From contig JAWXUD010000022.1 in the NCBI GenBank assembly GCA_044432945.1, positions 1-30,573 of the forward strand: DNA of 30,573 nucleotides. The letters run 5' to 3'. Every line of letters starts with the position of its first letter. Position 1 is the first letter of the stretch. A program made the position numbers and the translations under genes. Shown piece by piece: positions 13,883 through 23,500 of the stretch. The notes beneath the pieces are model-generated. The model did not search any database, was not told the DNA's origin, and saw only the letters and a list, made by a program, of their open reading frames with translations. The DNA comes from JAWXUD01 sp044432945. GTDB lineage: Bacteria > Cyanobacteriota > Vampirovibrionia > Gastranaerophilales > Gastranaerophilaceae.

Positions 13883-14764
13883 TTATTTTTTAAGCTTGTC
13901 TGGATAAATATTCCATTTGATATTTTGATTTTTCCTAAACCAAGTTAATTGACGTTTGGCATAATTTCTTGTGTTTTGTTTTAATAAATCTTTAGCGTCC
14001 TCTAGCGATGTTTTGCCATCAATATAAGATAGCATTTCTTTATAACCGATTGTATTGACTAAATTGTCAACACGCCCATATTTGAACAATAAATCTTGAA
14101 CCTCTTTTATAAGTCCCATTTCTATCATTTGTTCCACTCGAAGATTTATTCTTTCATATAATTCTTCTCTGTTGAAATTAAGACCAATCCAATCGATTTC
14201 ATAATCAGGCTTTTCACTAATCCCACGAACTTCGTTCATTGGTTTGCTTAACGTTTTTACTATTTCTAAAGCTCGAATTAGTTTTTTCTTATCGTTTTTC
14301 TCGATAGTAAGTGCCGATTTTTCATCTAACTTCGTTAATTCTAAATAAAGTTCTTCTGAAGTTTTTAGTTCAAGTTGATTACGTAAATCATAATTAGGTG
14401 CAGCTTCTGGCATTTGATAATTTTCTAACAATAATCTAAAATATAATCCTGTACCACCAACTATTATAGGAGTTTTATTATTTGAAATGATTTCATCTAT
14501 ACATAATTTAGCTTGATTTACGTATAAGGCTGATGTGTAGTTTTCACACGGTTCAACCACGTCTATCATATGATGCTTTATCCCTTGGCGTTCATCAATA
14601 TTTGGTTTGGCTGTTCCTATATCGAACCCATTATATACCAACCTCGAATCAGCTGATATTATTTCTCCATCAAGTCTTTTTGCTAATTCTACTGAATAAG
14701 CAGTTTTCCCACTAGCAGTCGCCCCTACTATCGCTATAACTTTTTTATTCTTCGTCTGCGTCAT
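13883..14764 (-). CDS. miaA: tRNA dimethylallyltransferase
   Basis: 293 aa. It transfers a dimethylallyl group from DMAPP to N6 of A37 in tRNAs that read codons starting with U, the first step to ms2i6A. The P-loop is GATASGKT (14-21), followed by the substrate-binding ISADSRLVYNGFDIGTAKP, then HHMIDVVEP and the IVGGTGLYFRLLL motif. The C-terminal NTIGYKEML and TRNYAKRQLTWFRK complete the family signature. The length is normal. The start codon lies inside the end of the upstream membrane-protein gene (20-bp overlap), which makes this the last gene of the five-gene leftward operon. The isoprenoid donor derives from the MEP pathway that includes ispG in this window. Confidence 0.95.
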   Translation of the reverse strand: MTQTKNKKVIAIVGATASGKTAYSVELAKRLDGEIISADSRLVYNGFDIGTAKPNIDERQGIKHHMIDVVEPCENYTSALYVNQAKLCIDEIISNNKTPIIVGGTGLYFRLLLENYQMPEAAPNYDLRNQLELKTSEELYLELTKLDEKSALTIEKNDKKKLIRALEIVKTLSKPMNEVRGISEKPDYEIDWIGLNFNREELYERINLRVEQMIEMGLIKEVQDLLFKYGRVDNLVNTIGYKEMLSYIDGKTSLEDAKDLLKQNTRNYAKRQLTWFRKNQNIKWNIYPDKLKK

Positions 14765-15650
14765 TATTTTTAAATTCTGCGATTGTATCTAAAATTTCTT
14801 GTTTATGAGTGTCATTATTAAATGTATTATCATAAAATAAGAAGAATAAGACTGTTAGATATGTCATAAAATAATAGAAAAATACATTAACAACAAGATA
14901 GTTTAGCGGTGTGAAATATACATAATTATTTATGCAAATTACGACAAATAACAATATTGCTAATAATGTAAAAAATCCAATAGATTTCAAGAAATTATGA
15001 AATACTTTTTTAATACTTGAAAATAAAGCCTTGAATGCGTTTTTGTCTTTATAAACTATTTCGCTAATCCAATACATTCCTAAAAAGAAATTTATTAATT
15101 GTGATACAAGAAATATTAAGCACCATTTTATAATAAAAACAAGTTGGCTATTAGTTAAGAAGTTTTCAATATGCATCATCATTTCAGGTGATTTTTGAGA
15201 TTTCTCTAATAAAGTTTGAAGATGATTCATAGATTCAGCGTCAGGAGTTCCAATTATGTATGAGCCTAATAGAATAACGACAATAACTGTTGAAAAATAT
15301 ACAAAAAACCAAATAACAAAAGCTTGTGCAAAGCTTAAAAAATATTTTCCCATTCCAGTTGAAAATAGTTTTATCAATCCCAAACTAGCTTTAGAGCGGT
15401 CTTTGTCAAATACGTAAACTTTTTTAGATATAGATATTGCCTTTTTCATCATATAAGACCAACCAGCAAAAAATGCACTTAAAATAAACAATATTGTTAA
15501 TGATGAAACCATGAATTCAAAAACATTGCTAGCATTATTGGCAAAAGAATTCATATAAAAATTCATTATCATAAAAAATATAATTAGTGGAAAAACTAAA
15601 ATAATATTATCATTCGTAACAGTTAAAGCTTGTCTGAAAGTTTTAAACAT
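14745..15650 (-). CDS. Polytopic membrane protein of unknown function
   Basis: 301 aa with about six hydrophobic segments: roughly residues 16-34, 46-66, 105-130, 168-192, 220-240 and 247-270. A Lys/Arg-rich cytoplasmic-looking loop (KKAISISKKVYVFDKDRSKA) lies between the second and third, and a Met/Glu-rich extramembrane loop (MNHLQTLLEKSQKSPEMMMH) between the third and fourth. The C-terminal tail is acidic. The layout resembles the uncharacterised 'glycerophosphoryl diester phosphodiesterase membrane domain'/DUF975-like integral proteins, but I cannot assign a family. It starts just after the stop of the activase-related gene, with GAGGGTG as binding site, and overlaps miaA by 20 bp. Confidence 0.75.
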   Translation of the reverse strand: MFKTFRQALTVTNDNIILVFPLIIFFMIMNFYMNSFANNASNVFEFMVSSLTILFILSAFFAGWSYMMKKAISISKKVYVFDKDRSKASLGLIKLFSTGMGKYFLSFAQAFVIWFFVYFSTVIVVILLGSYIIGTPDAESMNHLQTLLEKSQKSPEMMMHIENFLTNSQLVFIIKWCLIFLVSQLINFFLGMYWISEIVYKDKNAFKALFSSIKKVFHNFLKSIGFFTLLAILLFVVICINNYVYFTPLNYLVVNVFFYYFMTYLTVLFFLFYDNTFNNDTHKQEILDTIAEFKNNDADEE

Positions 15651-16802
15651 TTAAACACCCTCTTTGATTTTCTCGTTCTCTCTTTGTTCAACAATTATTC
15701 TGCGTTTGCGTCTGTGCATCAAGTCTGTAAACGCTTCAAGTCGTGTGATATAGCCAGCCTTACCAGATTGCTCGTCCATAATCAATGGCAAAATTGGAAT
15801 ATCGCAATCTTCTCTCATCGCAGGGAAGATATTTTGTGACATTATTTCAGGCATGCAGGTGAAAGGGCTAATGTGTATTAAGCCGTCAACTCCACGCTCA
15901 CTTGCATAAGCTACATCAGAAATGCATTCCAAACTATCTCCGCCGATATCACGCATTAAATAAGGTTTTGCCATACGTATTGCACGTTGAAGATGGGTTT
16001 CACCTTTTCTAAATATTTTTGGGATAATAGCATCTTTTAAAAAGCTTCCGATAGTCAAACTTCTGCGAACTTCTACGCCCATTTTTCCAAGTTCTTTTTC
16101 AATATCTTGATTAGAAAAAGTGTCACAAACCAAATAAATTTCGCCAGTCAAATCGACATTCAAAATTTCTCTATCTTTATCAATTTCAGTTTTCGCTAAT
16201 TCGCTAAACGCAAATTTTTTCGCTTTTTTCAATTCTCGTCCGCTATCAGCATTTTTGATTTGTTCCAATCCTTTAGTATAATTTCTTTCAGCAGATCCTA
16301 ATTTAATCTCTCTAGCTCTATAATAAGCTAACAAATTGTTTAATTCATCTAGTACAAATATTTTTTTTATAGCAATGATAATACATCTTAAAAATAAAAC
16401 TGGATCGTTTTTACCACTAATTTCTTTCAAAAAATTGTACATTCCTTTTATGCCATCGTAAAGCGTAAGTTCAATATATTTAGCGTCATATCCAAGATCG
16501 GTTAATGCTTGATGAATGCAATTCCCATATTCACCTAAACGGCAACAACCAGGAGATGCAATCATAGCTACATAATCAGCTCCTCCTTCGATGGCTTCGA
16601 TGAAATTCCCTAGTATTAATTTATATGGCAAACAAATAGCCTCAGGCGAATGTTTAGTCCCTAGCGATAAAGTTTTTTTGCTAGTATAAGGTGGGATAAA
16701 AGGCTCAACTCCTACTTTTTTTAACGCTGCAGCCCAAGCTACAGAAATTGTTCCCATATGTGGAAAAGCTACGCTTTTTTTTGTTTTATTTTTTTTTGTC
16801 AT
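15651..16802 (-). CDS. CoA-dehydratase activase-related Fe-S protein (DUF2229-like)
   Basis: 383 aa. The N-terminus VAFPHMGTISVAWAAALKKV, followed by GTKHSPEAICLPYKLILGN (C57), ASPGCCRLGEYGNC (C86, C87, C95) and, near the C-terminus, HISPFTCMPE, fits the family annotated as acyl-CoA dehydratase activase-related or 2-hydroxyglutaryl-CoA dehydratase D-component-like. These Cys residues are the likely ligands of a [4Fe-4S] or double-cubane cluster. Relatives receive low-potential electrons from a BcrAD-type ATPase, and such an ATPase is encoded at 24963-25970. In many Firmicutes the two are fused or adjacent; here they are about 8 kb apart. No dehydratase substrate genes are nearby, so the reaction is unknown. 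It is co-transcribed with gcvPB, 9 bp downstream of it. Confidence 0.8.
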   Translation of the reverse strand: MTKKNKTKKSVAFPHMGTISVAWAAALKKVGVEPFIPPYTSKKTLSLGTKHSPEAICLPYKLILGNFIEAIEGGADYVAMIASPGCCRLGEYGNCIHQALTDLGYDAKYIELTLYDGIKGMYNFLKEISGKNDPVLFLRCIIIAIKKIFVLDELNNLLAYYRAREIKLGSAERNYTKGLEQIKNADSGRELKKAKKFAFSELAKTEIDKDREILNVDLTGEIYLVCDTFSNQDIEKELGKMGVEVRRSLTIGSFLKDAIIPKIFRKGETHLQRAIRMAKPYLMRDIGGDSLECISDVAYASERGVDGLIHISPFTCMPEIMSQNIFPAMREDCDIPILPLIMDEQSGKAGYITRLEAFTDLMHRRKRRIIVEQRENEKIKEGV

Positions 16803-16811
16803 AATTCTCTC

Positions 16812-18236
16812 TTATTTTTGTACAAATTTTAAATCAGGTGTACGTGCTGCTTTTGTTTCATCAATTCGTTTTACTGGTGTTGTGTGTGGTGCATTGATTA
16901 ATTTTTCAGGATTATTTTTCGCATCATCAGCTATTTTGAGCATAACTTGAACGAAATCATCTAATCTTTCTTTGCTTTCAGATTCGGTCGGTTCAATCAT
17001 TATTGCTTCGTGAACGATTAATGGGAAATAAACAGTTGGTGGGTGAGTGTTTTCGTCCATCAATCCTTTAGCGATATTTAGCGTAGAAACACCGTATTCT
17101 TTTTGATTGTCACCAGAAAGAACAAATTCATGCATGCAAATATCATCAAACGGTAATTTGTATTCATTTTTTAATTTTTCTTTTAAGTAATTTGCGTTTA
17201 GTACAGCGTCACCACTAGCGATTTTGAGATTTTTTCCCATCATTAGAATATATGCATATGCTCTAATTAAAACGCCAAAGTTTCCGAAAAATCCTTTTAC
17301 GTTACCGATAGAATTTTTAAGTGAATAATTTCTATAATAATTTTTACCATCAAAATCTATTACAGGTACAGGTAAAAACTCTTTCAATTCTTCAACAACC
17401 CCAATAGGACCAGCACCAGGTCCTCCGCCACCGTGTGGTGTCGCAAAGGTTTTGTGTAAGTTCAAGTGAACAACGTCAAATCCCATAAGCTTAGGGTTTG
17501 TATATCCCATTATTGCGTTAAAATTAGCTCCATCATAATATAAAAGAGAGCCATTATCATGCATTAGTTTTGATATTTCTAAAACATTTTCCTCAAACAA
17601 TCCCAATGTGTTAGGGTTTGTCATCATAATTGCTGCGACATCCTCATTTAACAGCTCTTTAAGTGCTTCGATATCGACTTGCCCTTTTGCGTTAGATGCT
17701 ACAGAAATTATTTCAAACCCACAAGCTCCAGCAGAAGCAGGATTTGTGCCATGAGCTGAATCAGGGATTATAACTTTCGTACGCTTTTGTCCTTTAACTT
17801 CAAAATATTTTTTAATAACCATCATGCCAGCTAATTCGCCGTGCGCTCCTGCAGCTGGTTGTAATGTTATTGCGTCCATACCTGTAACAACTTTTAAAGC
17901 TTCTTGTAGTTTATACATCAACTCCAACGCACCTTGACAGTCCGCATCTTCTTGATTTGGGTGCAGGTTCGTAAATCCATCAAGATTTGCTAAAAGCTCG
18001 TTAACTTTTGGGTTGTATTTCATCGTGCAGCTACCAAGTGGGTAAAAGCCTTTTTCAATACAAAAATTTCTATCAGAAAGCTCTTTGTAATGACGTAAAA
18101 CTTCCAATTCGCTAAGTTGAGGAAGTCCAACGTTGTTTTGTCTTAAAAATTTCGGGTTGATAAAACCAAGATTTTCTTGCTCATTTGTGAAGCAAACACC
18201 GTTTGCAGTGTTGCTTTTTTCAAAAATAGTATCCAT
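16812..18236 (-). CDS. gcvPB: Glycine dehydrogenase (decarboxylating) subunit 2
   Basis: 474 aa, the C-terminal half of the split P-protein. With subunit 1 it decarboxylates glycine on PLP and passes the aminomethyl group to the lipoyl arm of GcvH. Visible are YPLGSCTMKYNPK (65-77), FTNLHPNQ, TLQPAAGAHGELAG, DSAHGTNPASA (159-169) and the PLP-lysine motif NLHKTFATPHGGGGPGAGP (K262). These are complete and the length is typical. The gcvPA, gcvH and gcvT genes are not in the window. It begins 2 bp after the stop of a sigma-factor gene, with AGGGGA inside that gene's end as binding site, so the two are translationally close. Confidence 0.95.
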   Translation of the reverse strand: MDTIFEKSNTANGVCFTNEQENLGFINPKFLRQNNVGLPQLSELEVLRHYKELSDRNFCIEKGFYPLGSCTMKYNPKVNELLANLDGFTNLHPNQEDADCQGALELMYKLQEALKVVTGMDAITLQPAAGAHGELAGMMVIKKYFEVKGQKRTKVIIPDSAHGTNPASAGACGFEIISVASNAKGQVDIEALKELLNEDVAAIMMTNPNTLGLFEENVLEISKLMHDNGSLLYYDGANFNAIMGYTNPKLMGFDVVHLNLHKTFATPHGGGGPGAGPIGVVEELKEFLPVPVIDFDGKNYYRNYSLKNSIGNVKGFFGNFGVLIRAYAYILMMGKNLKIASGDAVLNANYLKEKLKNEYKLPFDDICMHEFVLSGDNQKEYGVSTLNIAKGLMDENTHPPTVYFPLIVHEAIMIEPTESESKERLDDFVQVMLKIADDAKNNPEKLINAPHTTPVKRIDETKAARTPDLKFVQK

Positions 18237-18238
18237 TA

Positions 18239-18850
18239 TTATAAAATCCCCTGTTTTTTTAAATCTTTTTTGACCTTGTCTAATCCAGATTGTATGATGC
18301 GTGAAATTCTTGATTGTGAGATGTTGTACTCATCAGCGATTTCACGTAGCTTTTTCTCTTGGAAAAATTTGCATTCAATAAGCTCTTTTTCTCTTTGAGT
18401 AAGTTTTTTCATCGATTGTAAAATTTCAGATTTTAGTTCACTCAATTCGCTAAATTCTTCAGGGGTATATTCGTCAGCTTTGATTTGAGTGGGTATTTCA
18501 GCGTCCTGCATCTCGTCAATTGATAGAATTGTTTTATAAACTTCAACACGAACTTCATTACTTTCATCATCGATTTGTTGTTTGCGATTTTTTAAACTAT
18601 ACCATTTATAACGGCGGCGTACTTCGTTTCTAATTGCCCATTTTATCGCTGTAGATAAGTAGGTATTATTGTATTTATCAGGCGAATTGTTCTTGAATAA
18701 TAAATATAGGGTATGGTTTCCTATATTTATAAGCTCTGGTAAATCTATCAAGTGAGATTTTGAAAATTTCATATATTCTACTTTTGCTATGGTCTCAATT
18801 AGATTTTTGTATTCTTTTAAATTTATTTTTTGTTGAGGTGTTGATGTCAT
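18239..18850 (-). CDS. Sigma-70 family RNA polymerase sigma factor
   Basis: 203 aa. Region 2 is recognisable at about 33-85 (ELINIGNHTLYLLFKNNSP, then TYLSTAIKWAIRNEVRRRYK), the part that contacts core polymerase and melts the -10. Region 4 is clear at about 148-196: LTQREKELIECKFFQEKKLR followed by a helix-turn-helix (EIADEYNISQSRISRIIQSG) that would read the -35. There is little room for region 3 and no region 1, so it is a small alternative sigma factor (group 3/4-like), not the housekeeping one. No anti-sigma gene is adjacent. It heads the leftward operon with gcvPB, the activase-related protein, a membrane protein and miaA. Regulon unknown. Confidence 0.88.
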   Translation of the reverse strand: MTSTPQQKINLKEYKNLIETIAKVEYMKFSKSHLIDLPELINIGNHTLYLLFKNNSPDKYNNTYLSTAIKWAIRNEVRRRYKWYSLKNRKQQIDDESNEVRVEVYKTILSIDEMQDAEIPTQIKADEYTPEEFSELSELKSEILQSMKKLTQREKELIECKFFQEKKLREIADEYNISQSRISRIIQSGLDKVKKDLKKQGIL

Positions 18851-18888
18851 GGTTTTAAGATTTTCCTATAAAACATTTCCCTATTCAA

Positions 18889-18897
18889 ATCGTATCA
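18889..18897 (-). promoter_or_regulatory. Extended -10 element upstream of the sigma-factor operon
   Basis: The minus strand reads TGATACGAT about 40 nt before the ATG at 18850, a TGN extended -10 with hexamer TACGAT. There is no convincing -35. It lies in the 126-bp divergent region shared with the stress-protein gene. Confidence 0.4.
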
Positions 18898-18976
18898 CAA
18901 ATATTTATAGAATACTAGAGAATGTAAAATATTTTCTCATTAATGTATATTTTTGTTAATAAAATAGGAGAAAATT

Positions 18977-19837
18977 ATGAAAGTTTTGTTTTGCACAGAT
19001 GGTTCAAAAATAAGTTTTAATGCCCTAAGTAATTTAGCGAATTGGGCTAGTGATATTGAGGTTGATGTGATTAGTGTTATAGATTGGGGTTTCTTGCCTG
19101 ACGAGGTTCAGGTTGAGCGTAAGGATTTTAATAGTTCGTGTGCGAATGTGGCTGATGATATTCTTGATTATGCTACTGATAAACTTCAAAAACTGGGGTT
19201 GACTGCAGGAAAGATGATTAAGCATTGTGGTTCTGTTGTTGAAAGTATTTTGGAACAGACTGAGATTGATGATTATGATTTAGTTTTGTTGGGTTCACAT
19301 GGTAAAAAAGGAATTCAAAAATGGCTTGGGTCTGTTTCGCAAGAGATATTAAATAGTAGTAAAAATGATATTTATATCAGTAAAGAAAAAAATGATGGCA
19401 AAAGGGTTTTATTCGCAACTGATGGTTCAGTTCATGCGTTCGAGGTCATCAAAAAATCGCTTTCAATTTATGATTTTAAAGAAAAAGAAATCTTTATTTG
19501 CACGGTTTGTGAAGAGCCTGATTTGTTGTTTTTAGAAGGTACACTTGATACTAACTGGTTGTTGTCTATTCAAAAGCGTCAGCAGGATTTTGCACAACAG
19601 GCATTGAAGGAGGTTCAGGATTTATTGGTTAAAAATGGGTTGGCTATATCTAAATCGCAAATATTAATAGGTAACCCAACGCATGAGATTATTGAATATG
19701 CGAAAACATCTTTTGTTGACTTGGTTTTAATGGGGCAGAGGGAAAAATCTACGATGGATAAATTTTTGATGGGGTCAATATGTAAAAGAGTTTTGGAAAA
19801 TATAGAATGTGATATGTTTATTATTAAAAATAACTAA
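18977..19837 (+). CDS. Universal stress protein with two tandem UspA domains
   Basis: 286 aa: two Usp folds in one chain, at about 1-138 and 141-286. Each begins with a beta strand and the diagnostic (F/L)xxTDGS (VLFCTDGSKIS and VLFATDGSVHA). Each ends with the nucleotide loop: GSHGKKGIQKWLGSVSQEIL in domain 1 and GQREKSTMDKFLMGSICKRV in domain 2. Domain 1 fits the ATP-binding G-2X-G-9X-G(S/T) pattern well. Domain 2 has lost one glycine (GQRE), so only the first may bind ATP. Such proteins respond to starvation or energy stress. The start follows ATAGGAGAAAATT. It is divergent from the sigma-factor operon. Confidence 0.93.
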   Translation: MKVLFCTDGSKISFNALSNLANWASDIEVDVISVIDWGFLPDEVQVERKDFNSSCANVADDILDYATDKLQKLGLTAGKMIKHCGSVVESILEQTEIDDYDLVLLGSHGKKGIQKWLGSVSQEILNSSKNDIYISKEKNDGKRVLFATDGSVHAFEVIKKSLSIYDFKEKEIFICTVCEEPDLLFLEGTLDTNWLLSIQKRQQDFAQQALKEVQDLLVKNGLAISKSQILIGNPTHEIIEYAKTSFVDLVLMGQREKSTMDKFLMGSICKRVLENIECDMFIIKNN

Positions 19838-19959
19838 CATAGAAAAATATTGGCAAAAAATTATTTGTTTGTTATTGCTAAGTATTGTAATTTTTTTGTG
19901 AGTATAAGATAATAATGATAATATATTGTTTATAGTTTTTTAAAGAGAGTAGGAAATAA

Positions 19960-20430
19960 ATGTTATCAATAAATCTTGCAGAATTTGCAAATACTGGTTA
20001 TGAGATTATCGCTTGTGCTTTACTGGCAGCGTTTTTCGCGCAGTTGTTAAAGTTTGTTATATTTACGATAAAATCTAGAAAAATTAATTTTAAAATATTT
20101 ACAACAACAGGTGGCATGCCTAGTTCTCATTCAGCTTTTGTGATGGGGATTTCAACTTCTGTCGGTATAATTTCGGGTTTTGATTCAGTTTCGTTTGCTA
20201 TTGCGTTGGGATTTTCGTTGATAACGATGTATGATGCGGCTGGGTTAAGACGTGCCGCTGGTAAAACTGCAGCAAGTTTGAATAAAATGATGGACGATTT
20301 TTACAAACATGACGTAAAAGCTGTTGGTGGAAAGCTCAAAGAACTTTTGGGACACACTCCTTTTGAAGTTATCATGGGTGCGATTTTCGGTATAGCGTTT
20401 GCTTTTTGTTTACATAATATAATTGTTTAA
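19960..20430 (+). CDS. Divergent PAP2 family (DUF212) membrane protein
   Basis: 156 aa with about four membrane segments. The conserved DUF212 motifs are all present: TTGGMPSSHSAFVMG (49-63), MYDAAGLRRAAGKTA (about 89-103) and ELLGHTPFEVIMGAIFGI (about 127-144). The family is common in cyanobacteria, plants and Firmicutes and is distantly related to acid phosphatases of the PAP2 type (the SSH with Arg and His elsewhere resemble that active site). A lipid-phosphate phosphatase role is plausible but not proven. It follows the stress-protein gene by 122 bp; AAGAGAGTAGG precedes the ATG. Confidence 0.9.
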   Translation: MLSINLAEFANTGYEIIACALLAAFFAQLLKFVIFTIKSRKINFKIFTTTGGMPSSHSAFVMGISTSVGIISGFDSVSFAIALGFSLITMYDAAGLRRAAGKTAASLNKMMDDFYKHDVKAVGGKLKELLGHTPFEVIMGAIFGIAFAFCLHNIIV

Positions 20431-20440
20431 TTAATATAGC

Positions 20441-20469
20441 TTGCCTTTTAAATTTATTTATGCTAAATT
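20441..20469 (+). promoter_or_regulatory. Promoter of the SNF2 helicase gene
   Basis: TTGCCT (20441-20446), a 17-bp spacer ending in TGC, and TAAATT (20464-20469) predict a start near 20476, leaving an 80-nt leader. Confidence 0.5.
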
Positions 20470-20483
20470 GTTGATGTTGTTAG

Positions 20484-20529
20484 TAAGGGCTTATAGAATA
20501 GAATTTTCTATATCCGCATTACACCCTTA
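20484..20529 (+). promoter_or_regulatory. Two-tier hairpin in the helicase mRNA leader
   Basis: TAAGGG (20484-20489) pairs with CCCTTA (20524-20529), enclosing a second hairpin of TATAGAA (20492-20498) with TTCTATA (20506-20512). No T-run follows, so this is not a simple terminator. It starts only a few bases after the predicted transcription start and ends about 26 nt before the start codon, so it may shield or stabilise the message. Confidence 0.45.
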
Positions 20530-20555
20530 GGGAAAAGAGGAAATACTCAAAAAGA

Positions 20556-23500
20556 ATGAGTGTTCAGGAATTTAATTACAAGTTTATAAAAGACAGTGCT
20601 AGTGCTGGAAGCTGGCGTAGAGGTTATGAATACTATATGAAAGATATGGTGTTGGAATCTTATGCTGAAAAAAACTTTTATATGGGCAAAGTTAAAGGGA
20701 ATTATAAATCAGACTACAGTACCGATTTAATTTTTAAGAAAAACAAAGTCGAAGCAAGATGTAATTGCCCGTTAAAAGAGCAATGGTGTAAACATGCTGT
20801 TGCAGTTGCTTTAAAAGCAATTGATGAGCATGCTTATGAAACCTGGTTGTATTCTAAATTTGGTATAGAAACAGAGTTTCCTGATGAAAACACGCAAGCT
20901 CCTGAAACTCCTAAGGGCAATTATATATTTCATTTTCACGCAAAACGTAAGTCAAATGTTTTTTCTTTGCTTGTTCGCTCACGTGACACTGGTAAGGTTG
21001 TGAGGCAGATTGAGCCGATTTTAAGGGCATTAATTGAAGCACAAAAACAGGATAAAAATTTTGAATTAAACAATTCACAAAAGGTTGAGCTTGCTATTTT
21101 TCAAAAACTGTTGCAGTTAGCAAGACAAGATAAAAAAGCTGGTTGGTATGATATTGCTATAACAAAGTTTGTACCATTTTTCCCACTTTTATCAAAGGCT
21201 GATGAGGTTATTGATGAGCGAACAAAGTGCAATTTGAAATTTGCAGATCAGGAATGGAAATTGTCACTTCAAGTCAACGCTGGTTCTCAGGGGGCAGTTT
21301 TGTTGTCTTTAGAGTATAAAAGGCCTGATAAAGATGATGTTTATCCGTTAGAATCTGTAAGGTATCTTTCTAGACATTTAAAATGGGGTAAGTATAAAAA
21401 TCTTATTTTCCCAACAAATGTTGCGATGAATACTTTGCCACAAAATCTCTTAAAGTCCTCTTTTACGGATTTAAAAGATGCAGATGCCAGTAAGTTTATT
21501 TATGAAGAGTTGCCAAAATTGAAAGAGATTATGGAGGTCGAAGTTGACAAAAAACTTTCGAGTTTGATGTTGGAGGATCGTCCGCCAGTGAATATTGTTA
21601 CTATGGGTATTGATTATGATCAATCATTGAAGGCGTCATTAGAATTTGATTATGATGGCGTTGTTGTTCCATATTCTAAAACGACAGCAGAGAAAGCACC
21701 TTTTATTACTGTTAAAAAACCTGGTGAGGATTTGGTTTATTGGATAAAAAGAAATTTACGTCATGAGCAAGAAGCTTATGCGATGTTGCTTGCGTGTAAG
21801 TTTGTACCTATGCAGACAAATAACTTGGCTTTGGAAAAAGAGAATGCAATTGATTTTTATAATTATTATATTAAGCAAGCAGGTGAAGGTTGGAAATTTG
21901 TAGAAAAAGATGACATGTCCTTATATAAAATAATGACAGAGCCGTTTAAGATGTGTGCTAAAATTACCTTCTCAGAGGAAAGTCGTGATAGTTTTGAAAT
22001 TTTCTTATATGGTCAGGCTGGTGAAGAGCAGATTTCATTTGAAGAAATTTATGACACAATACAGAGTGGTGAAAAATATAGTCGTATTAGAAGTTTAGGA
22101 TTTGTTGAGTATCCTGCTCAAAATATCTATGCAATGATGCGTGCATTTAATTCATTTGATGTTTATCGTAACCCTGAGAATAAATTTATTGTAAAAACTT
22201 ATCGTGCAGGGTTAATAAATGAGTTAAAAAATTTAGATGTTGAACTTGTATTGAGTAGTGAATTTGAAAGTTTCTGGGAACAAATGTCTACTTTCTCGAC
22301 AACTGAGGAATTAGAATTGCCTACTGGTATTAATGCAGAGTTTCGTGAGTATCAGATGAAGGGGTTTGGCTGGCTGTATTTTATGTATAAATATGGTTTG
22401 AACGGGATTTTGGCTGACGATATGGGGTTGGGAAAAACGCTTCAGGCTTTAACGATTTTGCAAAAAGCTAAAGAACTAGATGGTGCAATGCCAACGTTAG
22501 TAATATGTCCTACGACAGTTGTTTTTAACTGGGAATCTGAAATCCAAAAATTTGCTCCGACTTTGACTACTTTGAAATTATCAGGTGTTGAGAGGAAGCA
22601 ATTTTTTGATAAGATAAATGATTATGATGTTATTATAACGAGTTATGCGTTGGTTAGACGTGATATCGAAAAGTTAAAAGAGATTAATTTTAGGTACATA
22701 ATTTTAGATGAATCTCAAAATATTAAAAATGCGATGTCGCAAACTGCACAAGCTGTGAAAAAGCTTAATTCTATTCACAAATTAGCACTTTCTGGTACGC
22801 CTATTGAGAACAAACTAGAAGAATTATGGTCTGTTTTTGATTTCTTGATGCCAGGTTTTATGTTTAGTATGTCTGATTTTAATCAGCGTTATGTTTATCC
22901 GATTATGGAGCGTAGTGATAAGACTGTTGAAAAACGGTTAAAACTACAAATTTATCCGTTTATTTTACGCCGTATGAAACGTGATGTTGCAAAAGATTTA
23001 CCAGATAAAGTTGAAAATATTGCATATTGTGAATTGACTGATGATCAGAAAGATTTCTACATGCAGGTGTTAGATAGCACTAAAGAAGAATTGTTCAAAT
23101 CTATCGAGCAAAATGGGCTTGAAAAAAGTCGTTTATCTATATTCTCTGCATTGCTTAGATTACGTCAAATTTGTTGTCACCCTAGACTTTATGATAAAGA
23201 GAATGTTAAGAATATCGCATCTTCTGGGAAGTTCGAAAAGCTTAAATCAATGCTAGAAGAGATTATTTCAGAAGGGCATAGAGTCTTGTTGTTCAGTCAG
23301 TTTGTTGACATGTTGGATTTGGTTAAGGCATGGTTAGAGCGTGAAGGTGTTGATTATGAGTATTTGACAGGTAAGACTAAAGACCGTCAGGGTGCTGTTG
23401 AGAGATTTAATAGTAGTACGAAGATACCTATTTTCTTGATTAGTTTAAAAGCTGGTGGTACGGGATTAAACTTGACTGGTGCTGATTATGTAATTCATTA

